Shown piece after piece: positions 12,501 through 22,319 of a stretch of DNA of 64,000 nt. The stretch is from Prostheceraeus crozeri (lineage: Eukaryota > Platyhelminthes > Polycladida > Euryleptidae), in the NCBI GenBank assembly GCA_907163375.1, contig CAJQUW010007774.1:421934-485933 (forward strand), given 5' to 3'. Numbering within the stretch: position 1 is the first letter of the stretch; the number at the start of each line of letters is the position of its first letter. The notes beneath the pieces were generated by a model. The model was not told where the DNA came from and searched no databases. It was given only the letters and a program-made list of their open reading frames with translations. A program made the translations under genes and the position numbers.

Positions 12501-14877
12501 ATGGAGACGAGGTGTGAAGGCGATTGTGGCACGCTAAGCTACATCCGGCCACCCTCGGACACGGGGAAATCGCCTGATTAAAACTGGATAACTAACTAAC
12601 TAATTAGGTATTTGTTTGACTGAACTTATAGATGGTTACGTCTAAACTTAAATCTAAATTCCTGTAGCTCTGAAGTTCTTATTGATTTTTCCTATCAGTT
12701 ATCATGTATCAAAAGATGAATTGAGCAGCGTAAACATTGGGAATTAAGCAAGATGAGTGAAGTGAAGATTGACAGTAAAGGTTAGTCGCAGCATATTGAA
12801 TATATAAAGCGAAAGACAGTTCTATAAAGTCAATAAAAGACGACAACACCCTTGATTTCTCAACCACACTCGCCTGACTCAGGGAACGAGCCGAAATCTG
12901 TGGTGGAGAAATCCGCACCTTCTTCACTTGGCCTAGTCGACATTACGGGAGAAATGTGAGTGAAGGCGGAAGTCATCTCCAAGTTATATAGACAGCTTAT
13001 TGTCCTATTATTATTGCCTGAATGCTGGCAGCATTCATTCTGCAGCGAAAACATATTGCTGTCATTCGACAACGTCAGACAGATGTAGATTGACAACACA
13101 GGTCTGTCACAATCTATTGAATATTTGAGAGATGAATATATTGAATGTCGCAATCACTAGAGATAAATTGCCTTGTCTGATTACTTCGGTCTAGAGATGG
13201 CTTTCCTCAATGCTGATGGTCACGATCAGAACCAGAGGAAGATCTCGGGGGGCAGGAAGACCAATTTTCCATTGAACGTAATGCAAATTCAGGCTGAATT
13301 CTGACGAACCAGAGAATTGACACTACATGAAACGTGCACAGTAAGTAAATTTAGATCGTGAAGAGTCGAACGATGTGAATAATATTTCCATTTGACGAAT
13401 TTATCACGCGGAGGAACATTGAGTCACGAAGTACTCAGTTTGTACGAGTTTACGAAATACAATGTAATTCTGCAATGCGCGTGCTTGGCCAGTTACACCC
13501 GTCAAAGAGAGACAAATTTCTATGTCAATTTCTATCACTTGCTACCATTGCATGCGATGACTGGGACGCTGGGTTTAACAATTTAATTGTTGTAATTCTG
13601 TTCAGATATTCAACAGGAATGAATTATGGAAAACACTGCAATTCCCTAGCAATTAATCCAAGCAAAGATGTAGCCAAGTGGAAGGATGCAGAGTTCTGGA
13701 CTTGCTGAGTTGGCAGCTCCGACCTTAGCATATGCAAGTGTCGGTGTAGAGAAATATCATTCTCAATCGATGTTTTATACCGTTGTGGGTTAGCAATCGG
13801 CACCCACTTTCAGAATTTTGGTGTAGCACATTTTATCCTATTTTTGATACAGTAGCCGAAAAACTTAATCAAAAGCTTAACACACAAAAAAATGAACCAG
13901 AAATCCTTCTTTACTGAAATGCAATCCGAGTTATTAATAAAAAGCAACCTAGTCAATTATAAAACCAATGTCTTTATTGGGTTGACGAACCCTGCCTGTA
14001 GAGTGCAAGCCGCATTGATGCGTATGCTACTGTTGAAAATCCAGACTGAAAGATTAAGGGAGAGGGAGAGGGAGAGGGAGAGGGAGGGGGGAGGGAGGGA
14101 GGGAGGGAGGGAGAGGGGGAGGGAGGGAGAGGGGGAGGGAGGGAGGGAGGGAGGGAGAGAGGGAGGGAGGGAGGGAGGGAGGGAGGGAGAGAGAGAGAGG
14201 GAGGGAGGGAGAGAGGGAGGGAGAGAGGGAGAGGGAGGGAGGGAGGGAGGGAGAGAGGGAGGGAGGGAGAGAGAGAGGGAGAGGGGTCCCACTTATTTGG
14301 ATAATTGTGGTTATGTTGAAAGTGATATACGTGTGGATTGACAAGGAGTCATCTTAGGAAGTTTCAGTTACTCATGTGCATGCTCGTATTTAGTAAACGA
14401 GTAGTATTATGCCTGAATACTAATAATAATAGTGGCGCTTACAGAAATAAACATTTAGGCACAGACCCATAAAATGAAGAAATTGCATCAGGAACAGAAT
14501 CTAAGGTAAGGTACAAAAAATATAATATATTCAAATGTACAGTTTCTATTGATAATACCAAAAAGCATTGAGTTTAATCAATCAAATACTATCACTGGAA
14601 AAGCATGCGCGAAATAGTTTTTGGTTGTATCTTCTTCAAAATTATTTAGCAGTCAGAAAATAAGTTGGTGGAATTCGCTCCCTTTGAAGTAGTTCTGTTG
14701 TTTCTAACTTATTATGCAGTAGACAGTGCTAGTCAAATTACTTCTCTCGCATTCACTAATGCATTTATTATTTTTGCAGATACAAGGAAGCGAAGGTGGG
14801 ACATGAGCCCAGGAAAGAAAACCACCCAGCAGAAGACACAGATACCCGCTGTTGGAAATATTCTGAAGAAGAAGTGA
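3234..14877 (+). CDS. SAP30BP: SAP30-binding protein (HCNGP family), four coding exons
   Basis: Four exons join in frame: 3234-3573, 7842-8380, 11282-11444 (or -11477) and 14780-14877. They give 379 or 390 residues, against about 308 in human. The N-terminal 220 residues are acidic and low complexity, with a nuclear-localisation-like KPPKKKAKVE at the end of exon 1. The HCNGP domain starts near residue 225 (RIPPAPTGRC), continues with FRNPSIYDKI and GTNYPP at the end of exon 2, and resumes in exon 3 with YNPYVFGKESFYDELAKAQ. The C-terminus RKRRWDMSPG matches the RKSKWD segment of the human protein. In animals SAP30BP is nuclear, binds SAP30 and works with RBM17/SPF45 in splicing of short introns. 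The introns of 4.3, 2.9 and 3.3 kb contain most of the local transposons. The assignment rests on recognised sequence and on consistent splice phases. Confidence 0.93.
3643..4623 (+). mobile_element. Penelope-like element fragment with GIY-YIG domain and inverted tails
   Basis: Inside SAP30BP intron 1. The plus frame from 3937 to 4224 encodes a GIY-YIG endonuclease segment with the signature WWSYIGESGRSLPERKNEH, as at the C-terminus of Penelope-like polyproteins. No reverse transcriptase part is present, so the copy is strongly 5' truncated. Arms of about 121 bp at 3643-3765 and 4471-4591 are inverted copies of each other, the tail structure common in this class. A 12-bp direct repeat ACAGAATATTAT at 3631-3642 and 4624-4635 looks like the target duplication. 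The copy is broken. Confidence 0.82.
4636..6209. other. SAP30BP intron 1, no recognised content
   Basis: AT-rich intronic DNA. Short open frames on both strands lack family features. I see no repeat boundary, RNA gene or coding signal here. Confidence 0.6.
6210..7250. mobile_element. Probable non-autonomous DNA transposon (MITE) with TTAGGGTTG ends
   Basis: The ends are inverted copies: TTAGGGTTG at 6210-6218 and CAACCCTAA at 7242-7250. Similarity continues inward through A/T-rich sequence including ATATTTTAAATATG on both sides. The interior of about 1 kb has no transposase. Flanking bases (TTATAG, TTATGAG) are only partly alike, so the target duplication and superfamily are unclear. Ends of this type occur in hAT-like MITEs, which is a tentative placement. 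Confidence 0.55.
7251..7841. other. 3' part of SAP30BP intron 1, no recognised content
   Basis: AT-rich DNA leading to the exon 2 acceptor at 7841. I see no coding or repeat signal apart from the final pyrimidine-rich acceptor. Confidence 0.55.
7842..8380 (+). CDS. SAP30BP: SAP30BP coding exon 2
   Basis: The acceptor is TGCTTCCAG ending at 7841 and the donor is GTGAGT at 8381. The 539 bases plus the carried G give 180 codons, leaving phase 0. The exon encodes a LSLVSYGYGEDDDDDEV motif comparable to human GLVSxAYGEDD, a long Asp/Glu/Ser tract, and the first half of the HCNGP domain through GTNYPP. The acidic tract is longer than in vertebrate homologues. An alternative acceptor at 7810 does not keep the frame relation and is less likely. 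Confidence 0.9.
8502..8600 (+). repeat. tRNA-derived SINE-like head or decayed tRNA pseudogene
   Basis: Within intron 2 there is a pol III promoter-like pair: an A-box-like GAGTAGCTCAGGTGG near 8511 and a B-box-like GGTTTCGAGTCCG near 8572, about 60 bp apart. The intervening sequence does not fold into an acceptable anticodon arm and the B box has one extra T. A working tRNA is therefore unlikely and a SINE head is the better reading. It differs from the SINE pair near 27.8 and 28.8 kb. Confidence 0.45.
8769..9482. mobile_element. hAT-type non-autonomous element with 8-bp target duplication
   Basis: The element begins CAGGGGTGTGG and ends in the inverse, CTACGGAAGCG read as CCGTAGCCCTG. It is flanked on both sides by an exact 8-bp repeat CTACTAAC (8761-8768 and 9483-9490). 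CAGGG ends with 8-bp duplications define the hAT superfamily. Near each end are repeated GGAAGCG units, including a hairpin with 14-bp arms at 8806-8819 and 8831-8844. The 714-bp interior has no transposase. The exact duplication suggests a fairly recent insertion into SAP30BP intron 2. Confidence 0.85.
9539..10955 (-). mobile_element. Mariner transposon with near-perfect terminal inverted repeats
   Basis: The 28-bp ends at 9539-9566 (starting CGAGGGGCGTACC) and 10928-10955 are inverted copies with a single mismatch. Each is bordered by TA (9537-9538 and 10956-10957), the mariner target duplication. The 1417-bp element carries one uninterrupted transposase frame on the minus strand. It sits 49 bp from the hAT-type element's target duplication, inside SAP30BP intron 2. 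Intact ends and frame suggest it is recent and possibly still active. Confidence 0.95.
9716..10765 (-). CDS. Mariner transposase, full length
   Basis: The frame gives 349 residues from an ATG at 10765, the usual length for mariner (about 345). The N-terminal half is the paired-like helix-turn-helix DNA-binding region (MTDFTNRDWRVILLF, AAARATISKWFSRF). The catalytic half shows the three acid motifs: ITADET, LFLQDNAW and SPDLAPSDFHLF. It cuts and pastes its own element at TA sites. The second and third Asp are separated by 33 residues, whereas Mos1 and Hsmar1 have 34, because the segment TAKTTMTIKQLKW is one residue short. There is no stop or frameshift. The region between helix-turn-helix and catalytic domain contains WVPRLLSAEQK, as in mariner proteins. 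Confidence 0.95.
   Translation of the reverse strand: MTDFTNRDWRVILLFLFKEGEAPTRSAERLKTAFGDDAAARATISKWFSRFSEGRKSLEDDERCVRPSIEANDENEELVWRVIQSDRRLTFDELEEKSGLSRGTLQRIVHDRLELSKVSARWVPRLLSAEQKNVRVTNSSVCLGLLDDYGEQFWRRFITADETPLPHFMPETKRQCMQWIKRGEQPPVHAKTAPSAGKFQVTVFWDCEGVIHVDYCPPGHTINAEYYSSLLQIVHKLLPEKRPGKRRPLFLQDNAWVHTAKTTMTIKQLKWQLLPHPPYSPDLAPSDFHLFGPMKEPLRGVRFNGEREIKRALKASVARFPPEWFEGGVKKLEKRWKKCIEIEGDYVEK
10958..11281. other. 3' end of SAP30BP intron 2
   Basis: Unremarkable AT-rich DNA leading to the exon 3 acceptor. Nothing else is recognised. Confidence 0.5.
11282..11444 (+). CDS. SAP30BP: SAP30BP coding exon 3 (alternative end at 11477)
   Basis: The acceptor TGCTTTGTAG ends at 11281 and the exon opens in phase 0 with ESYNPYVFGKESFYDELAKAQ, the second half of the HCNGP domain. 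Two donors are usable: ACAG|GTGAAG after 11444 and TTTG|GTAAAT after 11477. Both leave one base G (phase 1) and both join exon 4 to give an Asp codon. The longer form adds eleven residues (GEEIHRKLNAF). I cannot choose between them from sequence, and both may be used. Confidence 0.82.
11567..12169. other. SAP30BP intron 3, no recognised content
   Basis: AT-rich intronic sequence. No coding, repeat or RNA feature is supported. Confidence 0.5.
12170..12605 (+). mobile_element. 3' fragment of an RTE-like LINE ending in (TAAC)n
   Basis: Plus-strand reading in two frames gives ELSILRLAEMTMLRTMCG and then GVRWCGHVLRDEGSASRRAL followed by KRKQGRTKKMWKTQVEEEYR. This is the C-terminal pattern of RTE-type and related reverse transcriptase polyproteins. 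A frame change lies between the two pieces near 12290. The fragment ends in a short tetranucleotide tail, TAACTAACTAACTAA, at about 12587-12602, as is usual for RTE 3' ends. It is heavily 5' truncated and lies in SAP30BP intron 3. Confidence 0.72.
12606..14050. other. SAP30BP intron 3, no recognised content
   Basis: Short open frames on both strands show no family features. I see no transposon ends or RNA genes. Confidence 0.5.
14057..14286 (+). repeat. GGGA/GAGA polypurine microsatellite
   Basis: About 230 bp of almost pure purine on the plus strand, mixing GGGA and GAGA units. Long open frames appear in every phase only because the repeat has no stop. G-runs of three or more at four-base spacing can form quadruplexes, and the strand bias permits triplex DNA. 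It lies in SAP30BP intron 3, about 490 bp before exon 4. Confidence 0.97.
14780..14877 (+). CDS. SAP30BP: SAP30BP terminal coding exon 4
   Basis: The acceptor TATTTTTGCAG ends at 14779. The exon encodes TRKRRWDMSPGKKTTQQK, matching the RKSKWDSAIP region that follows the HCNGP domain in animals, and stops with TGA at 14875-14877 after a lysine-rich KKK tail. The human protein has a longer Thr-rich tail, so this C-terminus is short. Confidence 0.85.
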
Positions 14878-15252
14878 ATCTGCGCTTGTGGAGTCCTCCG
14901 ACTCAGGCAAGGAGTTGTCATTTTGGAAGCTCAGCAGCAAATTGGACCTGATGTGCATTATGACTCACTGTGGCTCATCGAAATGTGCGTCAGAGAAGAC
15001 AGACTTTGATTCAGTCGGCGATTATTCTGGTGCAGCTAAAATTTCGTGTAGCTTTCATGCAGAAGATATTATTGTTGTAGAGATTGAAATGATTAACTGC
15101 GCTGTGAGATTGCCACAAAGCCATAAATGTACCAGAATAATCGCAGGAAATGTAAAAGGTTTTTTGATCAGTCATGTGACCAGCATGCACTGGGTAAATG
15201 TGCGTCACCGATTCTTGTGAAAAACGTTTTGTAAATTATATAGCTTTTTGTA

Positions 15253-15258
15253 AATAAA
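15253..15258 (+). terminator. AATAAA poly(A) signal of SAP30BP
   Basis: A canonical AATAAA lies 376 bp after the stop codon, with a GT-rich stretch downstream. It implies a 3' UTR of about 0.4 kb. No other recognised gene on this strand is close enough to own it. Confidence 0.65.
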
Positions 15259-15280
15259 TGTGGATTTTCACGCTTGTAGT

Positions 15281-18089
15281 CATGTATTGAGGTCTCGCCA
15301 TGCTGATGACCGGGATTTGAAAACTTCGCGGTATTCCGTTCATTTAATGATGAAACTGATCATTTTTGTGTTTCCTATAAAATGAAGCAAAAATATTTTG
15401 AAAAATTAGAAAAATTTTAGAAATGAATTTTGATTGTCAGATTATTTTCAAAAATTTTTTGTTGACCTATGGCAATACCATTTTATGACATGGCACGACT
15501 ATTTAAGAATAACCGAGTATGCTAAAAAAACAGAAGAATCCTAAACAATTGTAATTTCAGAAAATTTATGCTTCAAGAGTCACGGCCATTTTTGTTTATC
15601 GATCAATTCCTGAGCCAACTATTCGACATTATTTAGGTATCCCTCATCCCTTTGTATCTTCCAATAAGTTGCAATCTGAAGATATCATTTTATTTAAATA
15701 GTGTTCCGTGAGCGCAGGAAAAACTAAAGATTAGAAATCGCGCAACATGTCCCATTTTGATTTGGTTCCCCGATAAGCGTGTCTTCCATATTGTCCATCG
15801 AAGTCTCCAAGTTCATCCATTGCTTTCAGTGCTAGTCTTGTACGGTTAATGTATTATTGAGATCGATGGTTGCTCCTCGTATTATGTGATATTTTGATAT
15901 GAAGTTACTTTGCTAGCGTCCAGGTTTGGGGATAATGAACTTATGTCGATAAATTAATTCAGCTATAATCACGAAAATCTTCATCTCAACCACTTATTGC
16001 CTAAGGATAGTTTTCAGCAGCATTCAACAAATTTGCAGCAGAACGCTGGCTTTAGTTTTAATGCTTTCATCCACGCCGTGATGCCTTGTGCCACGTTTTA
16101 CTAATTTTCGAAACATTCGAAACTTGCAAACTGAGCCAATCGTATAATCTTCATTTTAATGGTGTAGCCGCACTGGCAAGATTATTCACTAGGAGAGGCC
16201 ACATTAATTTCATTCGAATAGCAGATTTTTGTCAGAATTGAAAACTAAGGAGAAATTCCCATTATTGATTTTTCATTGACACACAACTCTGTTTGAACTG
16301 TCGACGTACAGAAAGTCGCCTTGAAGCCGTGTAACACTGTAATGGGTCAAAAGCTATTCTGTGACACTGTAAAAAGCTATTCTGAAACCAATTCTCAAAA
16401 ATTCTAAAACTTATGACGCGTCGCTGAAAGATGGTTTACATGTAGGCTTGCGATTCATTTTCCATCTAATTTATTGAGCTGTTCAAAACCACTGCTTGAC
16501 TAAGATTAGAAAAGGAAATTCCTCCTTCTGGCTGAAGATTTTGATGCTGACTGTAAGCTGACTGCTCCGATTGCGTGAAAAGATTCGCTGGTGTTGAGTT
16601 GTTGATGATTTTTAGAGCTAAATGTGTCAATGGTTGGAAATAGGGATATTATCGACAATGAAATTGTTTTTGGGCTCTCACGGCTGTATTAGATTTGATT
16701 TGAACTGTGATATCCAAAATAATCTTATGATCGAATTTAGTTCATTGATTTAATTTGTGATTCAGGGTGAAAACTAAGGTGCGTAAGCTATGCTAACGTT
16801 CGCACAATATTGATACGTTGTTGGATAATATCGACAGTCCCAAAAAGAAGCGTCAAAATTTGACAGGTATTGTACATTTATAATTTTATATACTCGCATT
16901 ATATAAAACCAAAGTTAATATTTCTGTTGCCTCCTGGATTGTCTTATTAAACGGCGACATTTTGCAGCTGAAAACAGTCAACGAATTCATCATAATGCTT
17001 GGCACCTTCTAACACTTCTTTGGGGGATTGTCGATGCCACCTGCAATGTGTCGATATCATACGAATATCATTATAGGCTACACATGTTACTTTTCACCTA
17101 GAATCGCACATGTTAAACGGATGGATAAATAGATTCAAATAAGAAGAAATTATTTGGATGTAATAAATCAAATAATTCATTTTAATGCTGCGAAAAGCAA
17201 CCGTGAGAGCCTTTAAACTGTTTTTATCTGTCGATTTTATCCGACATTTTCCTCTTACGGTCTATAGACCTAATCATTCGTATGAGGACTTATTCAAATC
17301 TTCTGATGGTAGTATTGCATGAGACAGTATACAACAATAACAAAATACAAGGCACTTAGTCAGTGTTCTGTAGAAAAAATGCTGCTGGGTAGATATCGAC
17401 AGTGGTGTCGATATTACCCAACAGTTATTTATCGGCTCCATATAGCTCAAAACAACTACAGGATTCGACGGTGTCATTAGTATTCGGTGAAGCTTCATCC
17501 CTATAAGTTATATTGGAATAATCGCTGAACTTTCGATATTACCCGATTTTACCTACACACAACATGTAAATGTTAATCAAACGGGCACAACAGCACACTG
17601 TTAATGGCTCGATGTGACGTTGACGAACCAACTAAATTTAACACTTTCCAATTTTGTGTGTTGTTTATAACGCAAATATATGATTAAGTGGCATTCGAAT
17701 TTTCTAAATTGATTGAGATGGTCAGTATCCTGTGTTGCATGCATGCACATGTTATATTACTGATTTAGAGTGCAGTCTTCTGAACTATCATGCATGAAAA
17801 GAGGAACTGATTCACAAAGTGAAAATTGGGAATAAGTAAGATGTAAAAAGATTGTCAACAAAGGTCAAAGGGCTGTCGCAATACATGTATGCTGAATATC
17901 TAAAGAGAATGACAAAGGACCTCATTTCGAGGCGATAGTGCCGCTTTTCTACTCATTGAACTCAATTTCTGTCCACGTAAAGCTTTCCACGAGATCTAGT
18001 CTTGCGTGCTTGCAAGCCTGTGAGCCATGCATACTCGTATCTTTTTTATGCAAATTTCAAATGTTGACAATTTTATGGAAAACTTTTAG
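15281..18089. other. Intergenic DNA between SAP30BP and the first LACT gene
   Basis: AT-rich and without recognised genes. A hairpin with about 19-bp arms lies at 17382-17401 and 17406-17424 around the motif GGGTARATATCGACA. Related ATTATCGACA or TCGATATTACCC strings recur near 16645, 16835 and 17530. They may mark an old inverted-repeat element whose limits I cannot fix. Confidence 0.45.
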
Positions 18090-18118
18090 TGTCAAGTACC
18101 GTAATCATGAATTTTGTT

Positions 18119-18127
18119 TTTCAGGGT
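18119..18127 (+). promoter_or_regulatory. Splice acceptor three bases before the LACT-1 start codon
   Basis: TTTTTCAG ends at 18124 and GGT separates it from the ATG at 18128. An upstream in-frame ATG at 18107 lies on the intron side of this acceptor and would be removed. This decides the start at 18128. Confidence 0.65.
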
Positions 18128-19456
18128 ATGGGTGCCAGATTGCGTGTATTTATATCAATTGCTGTCGTAGTAATTGGATTCTTCATCTATAAAGCGATGG
18201 AAATTCCGGATGGAAAAATTGAAGGTTGGGTCGCTGAGGGATTTGAAGATCTCCGTGCAGCGTATCGTGAAATTTTCACCATGAAATTGGAGAAAGGAAG
18301 CAGTTTCGCTGCGTATTATCGCGGTAAACTAGTCGCTCATCTTTGGGCTGGTTGTAAAGATTTCTTTTGTACTGACATGTGGCAAGAAAATACAACTTCA
18401 TTGATGCATTCGACCACCAAATTTCTCGGGGCCTTGTGTTTAGCTGTAATGGCTGACCGTGGACATCTTAATTATTCTGCTCGCGTTTCGAAATATTGGC
18501 CAGAATTTGCGAATAATGGCAAAATGGAAATAACAGTGGACGACCTTCTTGCACATCGTGCAGGTCTGGTTGGTGTTTATCCTCCTTTCACCATTGACGA
18601 ACTTGTAAAGGATGATTTAATTATTGGAGAGCGATTGGCTGCTCAAAAGCCGGCTTGGAATCCTGGAACTGAAGCGCATTATCACGGTTTGACCATTGGG
18701 ATGTACATGAATGAACTCTTCAAACGTGTTGACCCCGAAAAACGATCTTGCGTTGATTTTCTCGAGAATGAAATATTTCTACCTCTCGGTCTTGATATCA
18801 AAATTGGCTTGCGTGACTCAAGTCAGATATCACGTTACGCTCATGCACATGTCTTTTCGCATCTGCGCTTAATTGCGCGACCCATTTTCAAAAATGATAC
18901 CTCGCCTCAAAAAGTGTTTCTCAAATTTTTTGTCTTTCCAAATGAAACTTACAGGAAGATCCTTTCTCCCATCGCTAATACTTTATTTGGCCATGACTTC
19001 TTTCGTTCATCGTATTTATCGATTCCTTTGCTATCTACTACTGGAGTTGCAACGACTAATAGTCTAGCTCGCTTAATGGGAATGGTTGCATTAGGGGGTC
19101 GAGACTCCTCGTCTTCCTATAACTTCCCACACGAATTGATTAAATCTCCGTATGTTATGGAAAAGCTGCTAGAACCGATTTCTGATATCAATTGGATGAC
19201 ATCTCTTAATGAGGCATATTTCAGTAGAGGTCTAACTATCATCAAAAGCCCTGTTGGTAGTAAAATGATTGGATCACCAGGTTTAGGAGGCCAAATGGGC
19301 TTCGCTGATCCTGTGAAAAGACTTGGTTGGGTGTATCTTACGAACCACATGTCTCCATATAACACCGGTGATGACCCAAGACATTTGCATCTCCAGCAAG
19401 CTTTGTATAAAATCATTGAACGCTTAGAATTGTTAGAATTAGCTAAAAGGGCTTAG
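18128..19456 (+). CDS. Serine beta-lactamase-like protein (LACTB/LACT family), catalytic residues present
   Basis: A single exon of 442 residues. The N-terminus has a membrane-anchor helix (VFISIAVVVIGFFIYKAM) and no cleavable signal, so the enzyme domain is probably membrane-tethered. The beta-lactamase/esterase fold follows. The active-site SxxK is Ser95-Thr-Thr-Lys98 in LMHSTTKFLG. The second-motif Tyr is Tyr185 in AHYHGLT, 90 residues after Ser95, close to the class C spacing. The third-motif region is SPGLGGQMGFADP near residue 383. Animal LACTB and nematode LACT proteins are relatives of bacterial class C beta-lactamases used as peptidases or esterases; the substrate here is unknown. 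The start follows an acceptor, as in the paralogue at 35753, with which it shares colinear sequence over the whole length, including GDDPRHLHLQQALY at the C-terminus. Confidence 0.92.
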   Translation: MGARLRVFISIAVVVIGFFIYKAMEIPDGKIEGWVAEGFEDLRAAYREIFTMKLEKGSSFAAYYRGKLVAHLWAGCKDFFCTDMWQENTTSLMHSTTKFLGALCLAVMADRGHLNYSARVSKYWPEFANNGKMEITVDDLLAHRAGLVGVYPPFTIDELVKDDLIIGERLAAQKPAWNPGTEAHYHGLTIGMYMNELFKRVDPEKRSCVDFLENEIFLPLGLDIKIGLRDSSQISRYAHAHVFSHLRLIARPIFKNDTSPQKVFLKFFVFPNETYRKILSPIANTLFGHDFFRSSYLSIPLLSTTGVATTNSLARLMGMVALGGRDSSSSYNFPHELIKSPYVMEKLLEPISDINWMTSLNEAYFSRGLTIIKSPVGSKMIGSPGLGGQMGFADPVKRLGWVYLTNHMSPYNTGDDPRHLHLQQALYKIIERLELLELAKRA

Positions 19457-19759
19457 AGTAGAAGGTTAAGTCAATTAGCGCTGCTTTCGTGTAATATAGT
19501 AAGAAAAAATGCCGGTGTCTTGAAGAAGCGTATACCGATATTAATGGAAATGAGGTTTAATTGATTTTGTGATGTTGAAATAATCCTTTTTCATGCTCGT
19601 TATTTAATAAGCATTTAAATTTGCGCAATCGACCATTCAATGTCCTACGGTTAGTAATAAGTCTTAAAGCGATGACTTGGAGTGGTCTGAACTGGACTTT
19701 TGATCTGAGACTGTTAAATTAAATATTAAGGTTGTTGATCCATATCTATAAGGCATCTA

Positions 19760-19765
19760 AATAAA
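19760..19765 (+). terminator. Candidate poly(A) signal of LACT-1
   Basis: AATAAA lies about 300 bp after the stop codon. It is the first canonical signal downstream on this strand. Confidence 0.45.
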
Positions 19766-19769
19766 TCTA

Positions 19770-21985
19770 GTCGCACGTCTAGGATGCTTTTCAACTACTC
19801 AGATAAATTGAAAATTACATTTTCTGAGCGTTATTCCTGAGATTCTATTTGTGTTTTTTTGTAGTTTTGCCCGGTGATCTTGTGGTTTGTTTTATTAGGT
19901 AAATTTTCGTTCAGTCTTGTGCCATTCTTTTTAAGGATTAGATTCACATTGTGCTTCGATTCACAAGTTGTAGTCAATGACTACAACAATCAATGCAGTT
20001 ATTCAGTCTCTGAAGCCGTCTATAGTTTTCGATTGTTTAACTTTTTCGTCTTTTTCTGATTTTCTTTATGGAATATGACACCATTTTCTTGCAATCATGA
20101 ATGTAATTTGAGCAGCTGAAGGCAATCAAAATATTGTGTTGATTACTTCCGAATTAATGAGTTATTTTCATTCTCATTGATTGGTAGATTCTGTGCAGCT
20201 TTTCAGAGACTCAGGAAGCAGATATACATCCGGCAGCTCTTTCGACTAATATTTCTGGCAATTTATCAAGCTTCATGTCAAATATTGACTGTCATGCTTT
20301 ACAAGAACTCATGACTAAGGTTAGTGACTTAGCGCAACGGCAACACAATTCAAAGTATCATTAATTACATTTCCAGTGATATAACTGAAGCAACTTAAGA
20401 GCCGAAAGTTAAGTTATGAATATAATCGACATATTTTTGACATCACAAAATTTGATCACCTCCGACACTCGTTTAAGTAACATCGACCACTTGACCTCAT
20501 GCAGTGAAACTCAAATCTGGAAACGTCTGATCATCGATCACGTTTAGTAGCTACAGTAAAACTATTACAAACGAAAAAATCAAAGATGTCACATGTCCGA
20601 TTTTCAGCATAATGTGCACCATCAATACTCAAACGTTTCATTTTGTTTTGTTTAATTAGCAAAATAGATTAAATCTTATTCGGATTTGAGGGAAAACAGG
20701 AATGACTGCCGATGTAGTTAAAAGTTTATCGATGGGATACATTTGATAGATGAGAACTTCTTTTCTAGTGTCGATCAATGCAACCGTAAGTGTGATGAAC
20801 TGGTTATTTTTATATTCTATCATGATCTCATTTATCTGTGATAGTTCTGTCCATGTGAAGTTGAGTGCATTGCACTGTTTATTCATGACATGGTTTCAGT
20901 TAGTTTGTGTCTGATGTTATTGTTGTTGTCAAATGCTGCTTTTTGTCAGGGATAATTACCGCTATTGTCCATCGATTCATTTTTGTCTTGTTTTAACAAT
21001 AATTGACATGAAGACATGCTTGTTAACGTTTCATGTCTTCTCAACCAATCTGTTAGAGTCTTTTTTGTACTTCGTTATTTCAAGAGATCTGTAACTACTT
21101 TGCAACTCACTTGTTATTGTGCTGCTAAAAACCTTTTGTTTTTGAACTTCTTTTTGTTTTCATCTAGAAGTTAGTTCTTTCATGACATTTTGTCTCCTAG
21201 TCATCATATTGTGCACTGTATAGATTTTTCATATCATCTTTTATCACATTTTGATGTGAAGTATTTTCACTTTAGACACCTTTTGACTCAAGATGTGCTA
21301 TCCACGAATCTTTCTGTACCCATTCACTAGACCGATCGAATCTCCTGTGGATCTGTTGGTAGTGTGCGGCGATTTTAATAATTTCTATGGCATAATAAGG
21401 ATTTTCCTTGGAAATTCACCGAATGATTTCAGCAAATCGATTCGATTGCACATTTTGTCGTACTTGCAATGGCTATCTGGGATTTTTTTTATTTTATAAC
21501 GCGTTTATTTCTCAATATTGAAAATCATAAGTAGCAGAATTGATACTACAATCAGTTGACATTACTATAAAAGAAGAAATTCTGGCAATCACAGAAGTTA
21601 CAATCTTGAGTTAAAAAAGGCTTGTGGCAGTGTTCACCCTTCGTTTGGGATACCTGTGTTAGAGGAGTCTACATGTATTTCATGTCAAACCTAAATCTAA
21701 AGGACAATTGCACCAGACACTACTGATACTCTAAAAGGTGACGTGTGGATGCCTTTAAAAAAAGAAGCATCACTGAGACCGGTTTTGCGATCCAGTTTTT
21801 CTATGGTGGTGTGGTGTACCGTATTCATCACTGAGTTTGTGTCTACTGTCTCCAGGGAGCAGAGGAAAGGCATGTCAACCAATTGTCACGGCAACAAATT
21901 GGATGTAAAACAATTCGACTGGAATGCAATATCTCCATAGAAAAACATTCAGAAAGTATACAATTTGTAGAGTATAAAAAATAAC
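19770..21985. other. Intergenic DNA, no recognised gene
   Basis: AT-rich, with short frames that have no family features. An imperfect hairpin (GAAGACATG against CATGTCTTC) lies near 21011-21041. No transposon boundary is supported until the Penelope-like element at 21995. Confidence 0.5.
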
Positions 21986-21994
21986 AGAAGTTAG

Positions 21995-22319
21995 TTGGTA
22001 ATAAAGATAAGACAAAACGATGTCATTAGTTGCGAGGCCTTTCGCCGATTCTTTTCGGGCAACACTTCGGAACGCGTACAATAAAAGAAAAATCAAGTCA
22101 TTATATACAGTTAAAATGAAAGAAAGGACGGAGTTGAAGTCACTGCCACGGAAGAGCGAGCGTTAATACAGTTTGCTTCTGGACACATAAAACCGGCCGC
22201 AATGATGCTATCATTGTCGCTTCGAGAAATGGTAGCAACATTGGGTGGCGAGCGCGAACCAGCTGCTTAAAGTAGGAGATCTTCTCGTTGGCGCGATCGA
22301 ACGATGTACACGTCATCGT
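21995..22319 (-). repeat. Left inverted tail of the Penelope-like element
   Basis: Reverse complement of 27144-27468, the same length with few differences. It covers the end of the coding part and the 3' untranslated part of the element, in the opposite orientation. Confidence 0.9.

Noticed and set aside
13892-14344. Long Ser/Pro/Leu and Arg/Glu/Gly frames across the purine tract.
   Set aside because: They are produced by the GGGA microsatellite, which is open in every phase.
18089-18127. A longer N-terminus for LACT-1 starting upstream at 18089 or 18107.
   Set aside because: That segment lies before a strong TTTTTCAG acceptor, and the paralogue at 35753 starts at the matching position.
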